Shown: positions 10,596 to 24,100 of the stretch, in pieces
Numbering within the stretch: the stretch's first letter is position 1
How the letters are laid out: each line of letters opens with the position of its first letter
DNA from: Antitrichia curtipendula
Lineage: Eukaryota; Streptophyta; Bryopsida; Hypnales; Leucodontaceae
Direction: 5' to 3'
Length of the DNA: 64,000 bases
Assembly (NCBI GenBank): GCA_951230915.1
Contig: OX579635.1
Location: 48,732,001-48,796,000, forward strand
The notes under the pieces: model-generated
The model's input: the letters and a program-made list of their open reading frames with translations, nothing else
Told to the model about the DNA's origin: nothing
Databases searched by the model: none
Made by a program: the position numbers and the translations under genes

Positions 10596-13500
10596 ATTTC
10601 TAAAATGCAAGATTTCAAGTAGCAAAGAGAAATCTGGAATCTGGAATCTTCCAAAGTACTCCATATTAAATTCAACTTGCTTCACCGAGTCCATCACTGG
10701 TCCATATGCACACCTCCCTTGCAGAGTTTGTTTTTTTCATTTTTTATGAAGTGCTAAAGTGGCTATAATAAATGTTATAGCAGCGTGTCAAATTTCAACA
10801 TTCATCCACATATTGGATAGAGAATATCACATTAGTGCATATCTATATCCAAAATCCTGTTTTTGTCCACAATCTAGCAAGTTCATCCAAGATTCTTTTC
10901 TTATTTGAAGTTTAATGATGATTTTCTGTCCTTTCAGTACCATTTTGTTCCAAAGGCTTGATATTGGGTCCATTACTTTGGTGCAATTGGCCAAAAAATC
11001 GCCAAAAAAAATGTTGCTCCCTTGCACCACAATGGATGGGAATGAATACAATCAAGGTCATGATAGAACTAATGTGAACTGAACTACCGTACCTTACTAG
11101 CAAGTTTGTCAATAATCATTTATGAAAAATGATGTCAATTTTTTTTGGAAATTCACCCTCTACCTTGCCTAATATTTAGAAATTGAGAATAACTTGTTAT
11201 CCTCTTTGAAAACTTAAAATGAAGTATCTAAACCTAACCAAATGACTATACTTTGTTAAATTTTGAACCCAGGGAGAGCACTTAATATATCTACAACAAA
11301 CCACTTGTGTTCAAGTGATTTTTTGGCCCCCTATTTACTTTTAAAACAAACTATAATTTCAACCTATGACTTTGAGCTTTGTCTAAAGGACTGTAGGTTT
11401 CTATTGCCGAAAATTCCCAACTCAAACAACATGTGAAATGATTTCTAGAATAGATTGAAAAATGAACTGAAATGGCATATTTTTCAACTCAAATATTTAT
11501 AGAGAATGCATTTAGATGACCATTGCATCATTGTCTAAGAAAAATGAACTTCAAAAGAGAGTTCTTTTTTGAAATTTTTTTGTTTATTTTTTAGAAAAAA
11601 TTTTCTTATATAAAATAGGATTGTGAAAGTTATTTTCAGCTCTACAGTGTATTTTTTAACTTCAAAAATTTGTACCTAATTATAGTTAACAAATAAAAAT
11701 ATTAATAATTCAAGACATAAACTTTCAAAGTAAGAAAATCTACTCATATTTTTTTCTTTTCCTTTTATTTAAGTTTTAGGACATAATATAGAGGGTCTAA
11801 AATCTTAACACACATAGTTTCTAATGGACACTCTAAGTGATTTCCCCAGGATTTTGAATGGTTGTCTAAATAGCATAAATTGCATTTTAGTCTTGATGAA
11901 CTTTAAATTCATACTTTAGATAAATATTTGGCACTGATGTATTGAACTTGCTAGTAAGGTACAATAAATACCTGGTGAAGATTTATAATAAGTTATTATT
12001 GGATAGGTTCAATATAGTGTTATTCGAGAAACCGTAGAAGATATTTCTACAAAAAAGTCTTAGATTGTGGTTGATTTTACCTTGAGAAGTACGGTGACGG
12101 TATTTCAAATGAATGTACTTCAAATTGACATTTTTTTAGTGTACTAAGAAAAAATAAAAAAATAAGTGAAATAGAATTTTTTTATAAAATTGTATACCTT
12201 ACTAAACTATGGAATTGCATTAATTTTTTTCCCAAATTTTTTTGACCTTATAGATTGGATGATCTTAGTGGTCAAAGCAAAGGAACTGTTTCATTCAACT
12301 CTTTCTAATAAAAAATAAGTATGTCTTGCAACTTGAAATGACCAACAATATATTGAAAAAATAAGCTTTGAAAATGTATTAAAAAATTCAATACAAAATA
12401 CTTTACATTCAACAAAAAAAAACTTGCACAAGATAATGGAAAATACTATCTTATTAATAACTTATGTAAAGATTTGAAAATGTAAAATCTAAATTTTCAA
12501 TAACGGTAATGTTGTATAACCAATTTACCGTAATCGATTTTCATCTGAAATTTTATTAGTTTTCAAAAATATTGAAATTTGAGTAAGAAAATGAATCTCA
12601 AACTTTATCATTTATAAGAGATTCCAATGAATACTTGTAGAATAAAACTTTTCATAACTTTCATCTCATTAATCAAAATAGAATTATTCAAAGTTTTTCG
12701 TAAATCTTGATAAAGCAAAATGCAATTTTCACCTTAGTTTAACCCCTAAAGTCCCATTGTTCCATCCCTTTAGGAATAAATAAAAGTTTGGATAGGTTCA
12801 TGTGAACTCAATTTTTAGTGCAAATTTTTGAAACTTCTTCTTAAGACAAAAAAATGCATTAACTTCTTGGAATATAGCTTTTATTTCAATTGATGCCCCA
12901 AAACAAAAGTTATGCCACAGTAATCCCAAATTTTAGGTCATTAATTCACAAAAAAAATAAACCCACAAAAAAATTAAAGTTGAATTAAAAAATAATGTAT
13001 TTGTTATATATTATATATTTTTTCTATATAAATAGCTTTGATTCATTCCATTTGATTAGCAATGTGAAAGTTATGGAGCTCCTTATTCATCAGCAATCAT
13101 AAAAAAAATTTGAAAAAATAACATATTGGATTTGTTTTTGAATTCAATTTTTACAATTAAAAAAATCCACAAACAATTGTATGATTGTTAGAACAATCTT
13201 GTTGGAATTAGTGTGTATTGATTCCATCTTAGAGCTATTAACAATTAAAAAATTTCATTAGAAGAAAATTGAACCCATTAAGAGGCTTTCAATACTAATT
13301 GAGGTAAATATGAAGGTGGGCACATCATCTTGTGTCTCACCATTGTCACGACACCTCACCTCACTTGCTTCATTTTGATCACATTTTTCAACGCATTTTT
13401 GATGTTCTTTGTTACTAATCTTATCTAGTTCGCCTCTAGTGAGTTAGTGCCTTCTTCTTGATGGCATATAGGTATGTCCGCACTTGGCTTTAGGCGCCAT

Positions 13501-14880
13501 GCTTAGCAATATTTTTTTCACGGTAAGTTCTATGGTATTCACACTTGTGATTCTTAGGGATTACCAATCCTAGGTGGACGCATACTTGGCAGTAGATAGC
13601 AATGGTTGTCAGTCTAAGCTAGCGTTGCACTACAACACCTCAAGCACCAGTACACAAAAGTGTTAAGTAACTCCGCAGTGAAGCCATTATGTACATTTCA
13701 AAAAGTTGCAAGCGCTGCTACGTACTAGGGTCCAACTTGACCAATTAGCAAGGACTACAATTGTGACAAAGCAATATTACAGCCTCTATCATTACAATAT
13801 ATATTATTGTAATGATAGAATTGGAGAAGTAGCTTGAAGATGAAGTTGCAAATTGAATGAGTCCATCCATTGATGGCAAAGGTGGATAGATAAATTTTGA
13901 TTTGCCAGTCTTGTCTGCAAGTATCTTTTTGAGCACTGTTTGTCAATCTCCTATTGTTGTTTTGTTCTATTGTTGCCATAATTTATGGGTAAGCTACGTA
14001 TACGAGGTGGGTCTGAGCGTGCAGTTGTCATGGAATTCTTGCCAAAGTGATCATGCACTTATTTTTCCGTACGTACATGCGCTATGAACATTTGCGGTAT
14101 TAGAAATCATGCGCTTTCTCTGTTGTGCAAGGTCATAGAGAATCTTCTTGATGCGGCTACATATGGGTCCAGTGGAACTGCTTCTGCTGGTTGACGTACA
14201 TGTCTGTTGAACGCCAAATGCGCCGTATTTTAAAATCATGACATTCCCTTCATCTACACATTGGTAAAACACATTTTCTTAGTAAGATGAGCTTGTCAAA
14301 ATACCCTTGTATCCTTTGTTGGCATTATCTACATTCTAACGGCTTTGTATGCCACAACATTCTTATTGCAAAGGTAATATCAAGATTGTCCGGAATCGAC
14401 ATTCTCAATCCATATTTCACTTCAAATTGACGGTTACTGCCATGTCCTACAACCTTCTATTGGCCTTCCATGCAACCATGTATACGTTCTTCTACAGCAA
14501 TGACGGAGTACAAGCAATGTTGTAGTTTATATTTTCCACTGCAGTACAATGTGAACTTGCTTCACTGGCGCATGCCTTCACTTCTGAAGTCAGTGACCAT
14601 CCTTTCTTGTTGTGCACGTAGCACAGACAGTGCATTGCCACGATTAGGCCAACGCAATGTTGACACAACACCGCCAGGTTTGCTGCTAACAACAATAACA
14701 TCTATGGTAGTTTGTAGTCGACACTAGGATCTCCGCAACTCACATAAGTACTTTGATGCCCAAGTCAATTCTAGTAGTATACTCTTGAATGTCCCTCATT
14801 ATTTGGATTGCATGTGCAAGTACCTTGTATGTCGCGACTGAAAGTCTACTAGCTTGCACTTGTTCAATAGTGCCTCCTGT
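10596..14880. other. AT-rich gene-free region with repeat remnants
   Basis: No ORF resembles a known protein. Besides the inverted-repeat-bounded segment at 11089-11962, a piece near 12739-13100 carries the TTAACCCCTAAAG end and, on the minus strand, the CATAACTTTCACATTGCTAA interior block of the TTAA-bounded family, so it is a truncated reverse copy. Confidence 0.5.
11089..11962. mobile_element. candidate non-autonomous transposon with 18-bp perfect terminal inverted repeats
   Basis: GTACCTTACTAGCAAGTT (11089-11106) recurs as its exact complement AACTTGCTAGTAAGGTAC (11945-11962), 874 bp apart end to end, with similarity continuing a few bases inward (CAATA). I see no clear target duplication and no ORF, so the class is undetermined. 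Confidence 0.5.
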
Positions 14881-15494
14881 TGCGGTTGCCTTTGACAACA
14901 ATGGCGGGAATAGTCCTGCCAAACGAGTAAAGAAGGACCGAGGTTCGTATTGGTTGCCCCAAGAAATTCTTGTGCTTGTCAATGCTAAGTGCGAATTATA
15001 TCATGAAGAAGCAATTGTTGTTGATAGATGCGACCTAGTAAACCCTGATGCATCAAAGTGGATGCACATTAGTGTTGCAATCATAAGCGCCAGATTTTCT
15101 CCTTGCCAATGTGACGGACCTATATGTAAAACAAAGTGGAACCAAGTCATATCTGATGCAAACGCATTATCGATTACGTAAAGAGAAGTAGTGTCTGCAT
15201 GTCGAACTATTAGTGCATGACTCCAATGGGTCGACGAAGCAAAGGACTATCCAGATATTTTCTGAAGCAATCTTCCACAACATTCACAAGTGGTATGGGA
15301 GGTGCCCTACCATAACGCCACCTCACACCATGGATCTACTGAGCACTAAAGACAGCAACTATGGCACCCCTACGTTTGAAGGAGATGATGCGGTAGTAGC
15401 CAAAGACAACGACACTCCCAACGAAAAACCCATGAACATTACTACAAAATGTCATATGAGTGATTCTTACCGTCGTAGCAAAAACCACCCCTAG
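14789..15494 (+). pseudogene. MYB/SANT-like ORF of a PIF/Harbinger element, frameshifted
   Basis: The segment from about 14925 reads KKDRGSYWLPQEILVLVNAK and continues to CDGPICKTKWNQVISDAN. The spacing of Trp and the ..W..(E)ILVLV.AK.. then C..KW..(V)I.D pattern match the plant MYB/SANT-like DNA-binding domain that Harbinger elements encode next to their transposase. The frame stops at 15179-15181. A second frame then gives IFSEAIFHNIHKWYGRCPTI and an acidic tail to 15494, so one frameshift lies near 15170-15210. I see no good start codon. A coiled-coil-like fragment at 18077-18280 on the same strand may be its displaced C-terminus. Confidence 0.55.
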
Positions 15495-18076
15495 AGTTTT
15501 GTTGAGGGGAATATATAGGACCACTAAACTATTTAGCCTACAAGCAATGGACTCCTAATTTATCACGCTCCAAATTGTTTTACAATTCTAATGCAATATT
15601 GAGGCAGCCCACCTAACATCATATAAAAACATACTCTAACACTCCAATAATCATCTTGATCATCTTGATCTAAGAAGTAGGATGACCTCCTAGACCAAAG
15701 ATTCCCCCTCCAAATTCCCAATTTGGATCCAAAATGGCCAAATGGAGTCCTAAAAAAATGTTCACAGCACACAAATCATTCTTACCAAGATTGAAATTCA
15801 CATTTATATAGGTCTTCCATTTTGATCCCCACTTAAATTCATAGAATTCAACATAAAGCATGCACCACCTCAACTTAGGTAATTAATTTCTTACTTCCAT
15901 TTCATCATTCACACATTTAACCCTATTTGTAGCCCAATTTGGGCAGCGCTTCCATACTTGCTCTAAAATCCTAAAAAATGAACTCATTCATCATGCATTC
16001 ATAGATACACCTACAAGCATTTACAACATTCACCCACTCATAGATTCTAATTTCACAAGTTATTAGCATGAAATCATATAAGGTAGAACTACCCAATTCC
16101 GTCAATGATTCAAATCTGTGGTCTACAGCTTTGTCCCAATTCCGTCAGAAAAATATGCAAATGCGCTTCAGATTTTGACAACAGTAGTTTATTAATGCTA
16201 TTAAAAGATAACTTGTCAATTAATGACTGGTGGATCTTCAAATGCTATTAGATACATTGAAAAGCGGTATTGAGTTGTAAGAGGACGTTTATGAATCCAA
16301 TCTAGTAGCGGTTGTGCAATTTCACTTCAGAAATTCACAGAAATTACAATTTTTATCAAAAATTTATAATTCCACTTGGGTTTGACTCCTGAAACAAAAG
16401 CACACCTCTGAAAAATATGTATCTTTCCTAGAGTTGGCCCCAATATAGTTAGATTGCAAATCAGGGTGGTAATGGGTAGTTCTACCTTAGTCCCCCCCCC
16501 CAAATCAACAAGTTTAGGGAAGGTGCAATGAACATTGCAATTAAAAACAAGTAGGAAAGCTAAGAAAAATAGAACCTTGAATTCCACAATAGACTACCAG
16601 CCACAAAAATGACCACCGTTGCTTTGATTTTGCTCCGAATGGAGCGAGTCTAGGCTTTATAGAAAGTCACTTTCTACCCGCACAATTCCACAAATTTTCA
16701 GCTGCATTGCCTTTGTAGTTTGTTAGATCTCGCCCTCCAAAGTTGCGGCTCTAAATTTCTTGTGGCAGAAGACCTCTCTCCACTTATTTTCTTCCATCCT
16801 TCAATTTAGTTTTCCATCTGACCTAAATAAACTTATTTCTCTTCACTCATTTTTTACCAGCAAGTGGACCTACTTTGGCAAATTGTCCTACATGGTTTCC
16901 TTTCTTAATTTATCTCAATTCATGTTAAAAAAAACATCCACATCCTCAACATTCCTCCCAAAAAAACACATACACACAAAAATTTGCAAAAAAAAAGAGA
17001 CAGAGAGCTTGCAACCCTAATTTTGCTAATACCCCCACTCCTAACGGATTCCCTTTCCTAATTTTGTTCATCCATCACTATTTTTACTATAAAAATGCTA
17101 ATTTAGTGTGAAACGTGCTAAATTAGTGAAAATTGTGCTAGTTTGGTGCAAATTGCGCCAATTTAGTGCAAACCCCTCTAAATTACTATTTTTTTTTCCT
17201 AATTTTGTTGTTTTACTCTATTTTAGTGTTTCTAACACTATTCTAGTATTATAGTAGTGGTTTTAATTTTACTAGCTTGTTTTGTGCTTTTTTCATATTT
17301 CTTATTTTTTGTGGTTTTCAATTTACTTTTAGTTTCATTCCTACTTGTAGTATTTTGGTTTTCATTTTTATTTTTATTTTTTTGGTTTTTACTTTTATGT
17401 CTTTTATCTTTAAGATTCCCTTTTGGTTTCTAATGTCATTTTCTATTTGTAGGATTTTGTTTTTATTTTTTAAACATTTTATCATTTGCCTAATTTGGTT
17501 ACTTTACCAAATCTTGTTTACAGTCTTTTTAGTCTTAAATCCCTATTTTTTTCCTAGACTTTTTCCATTGTTTTTTCTAATTGCATTTTGAGATTTCCAC
17601 TCTAAATCCCTACAATTCCTATCTCTATATCACAAAAAACTCCCTAAATTGTGGTTAAGGCTTATTCCGGAATACTAATACTTCCAAACTTGCAAATTCA
17701 CCTATAATGTTAATATTTTTTATAATCTAAAAAGTGAACTAGTGTGGTGGTTCACAATTATGGACATGCTGCCAAAGTTTGACAACAACATCGCTCACAC
17801 ATGGTTAACTCTGATAGTGGCGACGTAGAGAAGCCACACAATCGCAATCCTTGTTGGAAGTCCAACTGCTAGTACCAATTGAGTGTCCAAAAACAACATA
17901 CTAGCGGGCGTCATATCGCATTTCATAAGTTCCTATGATTCTTTAGAATTCACAGCTTGATACAAAACAAAAAACACTACCGTTTATCGAAAGCATCTCA
18001 GCGGTCACAACCTCATTGCTAAAGCTACTTGGGCTAGCGGAGACGTTATGGCCATTGAAATGCGTGACATATTGAC
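15495..18076. other. probable insertion splitting the MYB-like ORF; T-rich and A-rich DNA
   Basis: About 2.5 kb separate the two parts of the MYB-like ORF. It contains an inverted pair AAGGTAGAACTACCCA / TGGGTAGTTCTACCTT (about 16080 and 16473), possible ends of a ~410 bp element. Near 17100-17230 a cluster of TTAGTG motifs appears. The ORF at 17277-17591 is a low-complexity Phe/Ile/Leu translation of a T-rich tract. No host gene seen. Confidence 0.4.
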
Positions 18077-18280
18077 ATGGCACAGGTAAGTCATAACTTG
18101 GAGTGCACAAAGATAGATGTTCAGTTGAAAGTGTTTAGTGAACAAATGGAGTACCAGCGGTATCGAGACCGCCGTCTCCTAAAGAATGCTTGTGCCACAA
18201 ACGAAAATGCCAAATTTGCAATAGAAAAACAAGGAGAGATCGTAATGTGTTTGTCAAAATTGTCCTCTGTTATCAGCTAG
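18077..18280 (+). pseudogene. possible C-terminal fragment of the MYB-like Harbinger ORF
   Basis: The 67-codon ORF starts at an ATG and contains MEYQRYRDRRLLKNACATNE followed by a helical, charged tail ending in a stop. Harbinger MYB-like proteins typically end in such a helical segment, and this lies on the same strand downstream and next to the transposase remnant. The similarity is weak, so this is an inference from position and character. Confidence 0.3.
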
Positions 18281-19013
18281 GGTATGCTCATGTCCAAAGT
18301 AGACATGCTTGTAGAGCCGCTATAGGCAATGGTCCCGTACACAGAAGTTTCTAATCAGGGAGCTCATACGGCTCCACCAACCACTGTAACTAAACCTTCA
18401 GCATAGAGGCGTCTATATACACAATGTTGTCTATATATGGCTGCAATAATGCCTTCCGAATTTTGCTCCTTTCAGTATAGAGTACTATGGACGTCCACAA
18501 GCCATTGGGGGATGAGCATTCTACTCATGTGATGCAATGACATAGTTTTGATTAGCATGAAGTACTGCCAGTAATGTATATGCGGCTTGTTCTTCAATAT
18601 TAATACATAATTTGATTTCTAGGCCTTACCATGTCTTGTGCTCTGAACTTGAGAAACTTCATTCTGAACGACTGGTCTTTCTTATTATTGCTAACATTGG
18701 ACGTTAATCTATATGCACTAGAGAGTGTAATCAAGTATACTTTAAATGGAATGTCAAACAGTTTGCAAACCTTCCAAACATTGTAGTACACATTCATTAC
18801 TTGAGGTGGACACCTTGAGACATTGTTCTTTTACTATATATAGTCGTCAAACTGCTAAGGACTTCAGTAGCATGATTTTCACACTCACTGCATTACAAAG
18901 AAGACGAGTACACCACAATATAAGAATAAGGTAGTTCCTTAAAGCATGGGAGGGCATTGGAACTTACGTCACGTGAACCTTACATTGTCATAGAGGAACT
19001 TGACGTTGCATGG

Positions 19014-19651
19014 CTAGAAAAACAAGACATAAAGATCTGACTTAACAAGCAACTTGCGAAAATATTGCTTTAGTAAATCAAAGGCATTTTCCACAATTGT
19101 TCTAGCCCTCTTCAGTTTGGCATTGAACAAATTGTTAGCTATGGGTAGTTGCGTTAGCGCTTGGTGAGGCATAAACAACAAAGGCATATGAGGATAACTG
19201 GCATCACCAACAACATATGGTGAGAATCCATGGAAATGCACATTTTCATCCTAGAGCCTGTTTTGCGTTGCTCTATGGTATTGTAAAGACCTGCAAAGTA
19301 CACGAGAGTCATTTGTGGAGCCTAGCATCCCTAAAAACAAGTCCAAAAAATGCTTACGACTATCAATGACAACTTGGCAATTCATGGAGTATCTACAAGA
19401 TTTGAAGTAGTAGTAGTCAGCAGAGGCATATAGCAAGGTTTAGATATGTCGACATGGGTTCCATCAATAGCACCTACAACTCTGGGTAGGCTAGATAGCT
19501 GCCTGAATTTTGCTTTTATTTGTAGCAATCTCTCACATGTCAACCAAGATATCTCTTGCTGCAAGACTATGTTGATGGCGAAAGAGAAGACAATAGATTT
19601 GTTCATTTGAAACATTTTGATCCACCAGTGTTTGTTATAGTGGTCAAGCAA
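19014..19651 (-). pseudogene. PIF/Harbinger transposase, one frameshift and one stop, catalytic DDE residues still present
   Basis: Reading down the minus strand, the first frame (19651-19382) ends with LPRVVGAIDGTHVDISKP, the block carrying the first catalytic Asp. The frame shifts by one near 19435 to ADYYYFKSCRYSMNCQVVID and LGMLGSTNDSRVL (second Asp). After a single TAG at 19253-19251 the same frame continues with GDASYPHMPLLFMP and KRARTIVENAF (catalytic Glu). All three are the family's conserved blocks in order. The N-terminal part is short, with the usual helix-turn-helix region missing or deleted between FQMNKS and SWLTCERLLQ. It converges on the MYB-like fragment at 18.1-18.3 kb, the pair expected of one element. 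Inactive as it stands. Confidence 0.82.
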
Positions 19652-19659
19652 AAATCATA

Positions 19660-21182
19660 AGAACCAAGTCGTCGGTCTAGGTTTAACCTACAAATCAAGC
19701 TCGTCACCAAGTAAGGCCACAACATTACCCAAGTGAAAGTTGTATAGGGCTACATGGCTGACTACCTCTATGTCAGCTAACAAATTGTTTCCATTGTCCA
19801 CACGGGCAACATGTTCTCATCGCATTCCATTGCAACTTCCTCATGCATGTCGAAGTTCAGAAGCAAGAGCGCGGCCAATGCGAGCACCATGTACTTGGCA
19901 TCCTTGGCCATGTCTATGGTAGACTTGCAGAGAAACGTAAAGGACATCAGAACAAAGAAGGCAGTGCTGAAAGTGCTAAAAAAAGAACACAATGAGGTTT
20001 GTAGAAGTGGGTGTGTCCACAATGGCGGATGATTACTTTGCAATGCTGCAGAAATCACAAAAGCACATTTATTAATACCTTGCTATGTCAAGGGCAATAG
20101 TGTGCGACATGTACAATTAAAGAATTAAGAATTAGGATACTCGCAGAGAAGGAGAAGAAAATTGATACACTATGTTGCCGATCATCTACACAAGAATGCT
20201 TTGGCAATGAAGTAAACAGTTTTTGACGTCTGCGAGAATTGGTGGACACTAAGTTCATGAAACAAAGACACAGAGAAAGCATGGTCTAACATAAAACATA
20301 GGGCAACAAGTAATGGGTGAACATATTGCACACAGACAGGTTGGCGGATGCAGCCATGGCGAGCGCATCCTTAAAAAAACAAAGTGGCATCCACGATAGC
20401 TGCGTCAACATTCAAGTCTTAATGCAAGTGAGACAAAGCGAAAACAATACATGGCACCTTACAAGAGTGTAGAACGAGTCTGTCGTTTACAAAGTATTTG
20501 TAGTGAATGGTGTGTCATCACCGAAGACTAAATACTAGTTAATCGGACGATTCACGGTGCTGTTACCTAACAGAGTGACATACGGCTATACAGATAGCTG
20601 CCAACAACTGATTAGAGTTTAGAACCGTATTGTATTCTATCTACTGCACAGTATCCACTTTAGCAACCATGCACGAAGGCAACAGAACTGACATAAGTGA
20701 ATGTTTCTTGAGGGGAGTATGTACAGTACAGTACAAAGACCGTCCAAAATAAAATGGAATCCCAGAGAGTCTCAGTAGATTCGTCCACCTTTGGTACTAC
20801 ATATACTAACACTAAGAAGTCCCGGGCTTCCTGGCTCTTGTTTTCATCTTCAACATCTGTACTTGTTGGTAGCGGAATAGAGACAGGACCCTGGTCTTGC
20901 CTAATATGCCTATGACGAGGGCATTTTTTGTGTGCCGCCAAATTCTTTCAACTCCCAGTAAACGAGGTTTCTCCTAAATTTGGGGGAATCGGAATTTAGG
21001 CAACTACTGCTATGCTACTAATGTGTCACCCGCGAGAGAAGCCCAAGTTCCGACTCCCTACAATTGCTACTGGCCTAGTGCTCCTACATTTCTTTAGCAA
21101 AAAATATCCATTACAACATGCACATGAAAGAAGATTACCAGAAAACCACCAGAACTGGCATTGGGCCATATGCTGCAGGTTG
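19660..21182. other. no gene recognised between the Harbinger remnant and SGF29
   Basis: ORFs of 60-93 codons on both strands show no domain. The part nearest 21182 is presumably the SGF29 3' untranslated region. Confidence 0.45.
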
Positions 21183-24100
21183 TCATTGTCGATGTCCGCT
21201 TGGTAGTGGCACAACACGACTAAAGGGTACATTCCTTGTCGGCAGGACAACTTGGCCATCTTCTTCGTCACCATCAAATTCCAGGGAATAACTGCACCCC
21301 AGAAGATTATCGAAACCATTCAGAATTTCCAAGAGAAAACAACGATTAAGAAGAATCACTACTTGACATTAAAATAGCAGATCAAAGACACTAAAGACTT
21401 GAAAAAGACGTAATGAACGTGCCAGAGCTAGCTTAGTACAAAGCATTTTAAAACTTTAAATTTTAAATTTTAAAAGTTAAAGGTGATCATGCACATGCCC
21501 ATGTTTGTTAATGCATGAGGTATTATCAGCCACAATTCGGTCAAACATCAAAAGAGAAATACAGGCCAAAAATATTTAATTTAAATGAACGAATGGAATT
21601 TCTTGACCAGGAAGCTATGACAGAAATAACAAAGATGGTAAGAAAGGTATTCAGGAGAATGAAGAGACTTACTCATCGCTTCGTTTCTGCCCACCCAACG
21701 CAGCCACATCCAAACAGCATTGGAGAGAGTGAGATAAGAAAATTCAATATAGTTACAAAAGGTATTATGAAGCTGTTCTTTCTATTCAATGTAATCAATA
21801 TCGATGCACTGAACGTCTAATAAAAAAAATCACAAGTTACTCTCTTCGTGAAAAGGAAAGGACATCGTACTTATGAGAAGACTAATAGCAGGACAACCCC
21901 TTTACAGTCTGTTTTAAACAACATCTTGAACCTGAGATACATAATACTATGAGTGACTCACAACATAATTGAAATCTGGATTCTCTGAGTTGAGTGCATC
22001 CACTGTAGCTAACTTAAGTTAGCGGGAGGCAACTGAGCTGGGTTGACTGGAGCAACAGACTGCCATATGGACACCCCAGAGTTGGACTGATCTCACCCGG
22101 GTCTCACCAAAATCAGAGACTCAGAGGCAAAATGAGAATGATGGACATTGAACTGGTATCTTAAATGAATCACTATCCAAAATTTTCCTGTAGGAATATC
22201 TCATACCAGTTAAACACTGGAAACACTTTGCAAAGGAAAAAACCTTGAATACAAATGAGATGTTTGGGATCTACAATGTCAATACCACTTGGGATAAAAA
22301 TTTGAGCTAGTGGCGCAAAATCATCTCAAAGCTTTCGATGAGTCTTTTACCTTCCGCTGAGGTGCTACAACCGCTGCCTTGTACAATGCGGTTGTGCCAG
22401 GGTAAACAGCTAACACTGAAGACCCAATAGGGAATTCTGGTGCATTTGACGCGTCCGATCCCTTCGTAAAAGGAATGATACATGAATGGTGTAGCTTGTA
22501 CTTCCTGAATATGCAACACAATTAGAGTTAATCAAAACTGCTTGGAACGACTGCTAATATGAGGTACATGAAAAGAGCGCATATATCTTGCGTATCTGGC
22601 ATTCATAAACTGCGGGGAGTTGGATCACTTGCTCCTGAAAGAAAATAGAATCTCTGCCACTACTCATCTCACAAGTATTAGGATACACTCTACAATGCGC
22701 AAACACCACCAGTGCAAAAACACAGATGACAGGCAATAAAACTCCAAGTGTATGACGTTGGCTTTTTCAGGCCCCGCAGCAACTATCCTGACATACATCC
22801 CGGTGCATCAGAAAGAAACCACAGTTCGGTAAGAATCCCCTGCATGACTGATGGGTGTTTTTGGGCTTTTCTCAATTTGCTTAGGCAATTGCGATCTCAA
22901 TCTCTCAATCCTACGGTAGGAATTTTGCACATAGATGCACACAAGGATTTAGAATCTGTGTGCATCTATGTGCAGAATTTGAATTCACAATGGCCTACCC
23001 GAAAAACGCAAAAGCCCAATATGGGCTTCTCAGTCATTCAGGGGTTAAGAGAAGGCACCTTGTTCCATTTCCTTCGTCGTCCGGTTCTTCGTCAATCACT
23101 TCATATCTGCCAAACGGTACAGTACGTCATTCTTTGATAGAGTTTATTACTATCTCAGTGAACTTCCAAATCATTGGAAGAAACCGTGCAAACTCTCTAC
23201 TAGAAAATCCCGAGGTATTCTAAAAAACATAGCAGCGTTAAGCGCTACCAATTGTGACGCCACCCAAGGCAGTTCCAAAGTAAACCTTGCAAATTGGAAC
23301 GCTTCTAGGAATCCTAAAATACTTCTGGGTGGTGGTTTTCTATTAGTGACTGTAACTGGATCCTTTACAACTAGACCCCATGTTTGATCATTGCACATTA
23401 CATTGACTATGCACGCAGCTGTTATCCTGACAACGCAGAGAAATAAGAGGATTTCAACTCACTTGTTTGCATTAGGGTCATATCGAGTGAATTTCACCAC
23501 AATCCATTCATGATTGTCTGCTTCGTCATTTGAGATGCGAGCTGCTACCTGCAATGAGTAACACTAACTGTTACGATGTGGAAGCTGTGGTTTCTCTAAC
23601 ATCAGCAAAGCCCAAAGAGGAAAAATACCCAAGACCCTAAGCCACAGTATTTTTCAATTTCAGACACCTAAACCACTTAAGAAACAGCCCACTTATGAAG
23701 CAATGAATCCCAAACCCGCTAACACTGTCAGATGAGCCCACTTGCAAACATGCCAAGTCTGAAATACATGATTCTTAATGCGAGTCACACCCGCCTTTGC
23801 AAGCTCAAGATGTTGCACACAAAGAATCAGGATTCCTGTTCTTGTCTCCCAGTTCATTGATGCCAAGGGTGTTCAGGCCACTCCTCAAAAATGCTATGAA
23901 TTGCATCCTTTGGCGGGGTGAGAACGTGAAGGGGACCGAGTCGGCACAAAAAGAAAAGCCAAACCTGGTCTCCAGGTACTAAATTGGCATAGGGTGGGGG
24001 AAGACTTCGCTGAGTGGGGGAAGCCAGTCGCGCTGAATCATCTACCCTAGCTCGCTTTCGTTTCTTGTCATTGGGATCTGCTTGTAACATGAAGCCGCCA

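Noticed and set aside
16327..16587. Minus-strand ORF that begins like a signal peptide (VLFFLAFLLVFNCNVHC)
   Set aside because: The first codon is GTG, no ATG lies nearby, and the remainder matches nothing; it overlaps an inverted-repeat-bounded segment.
17277..17591. 104-codon hydrophobic ORF resembling a multi-span membrane protein
   Set aside because: The DNA is T-rich low complexity, and Phe/Ile/Leu strings follow from that; no conserved motif.
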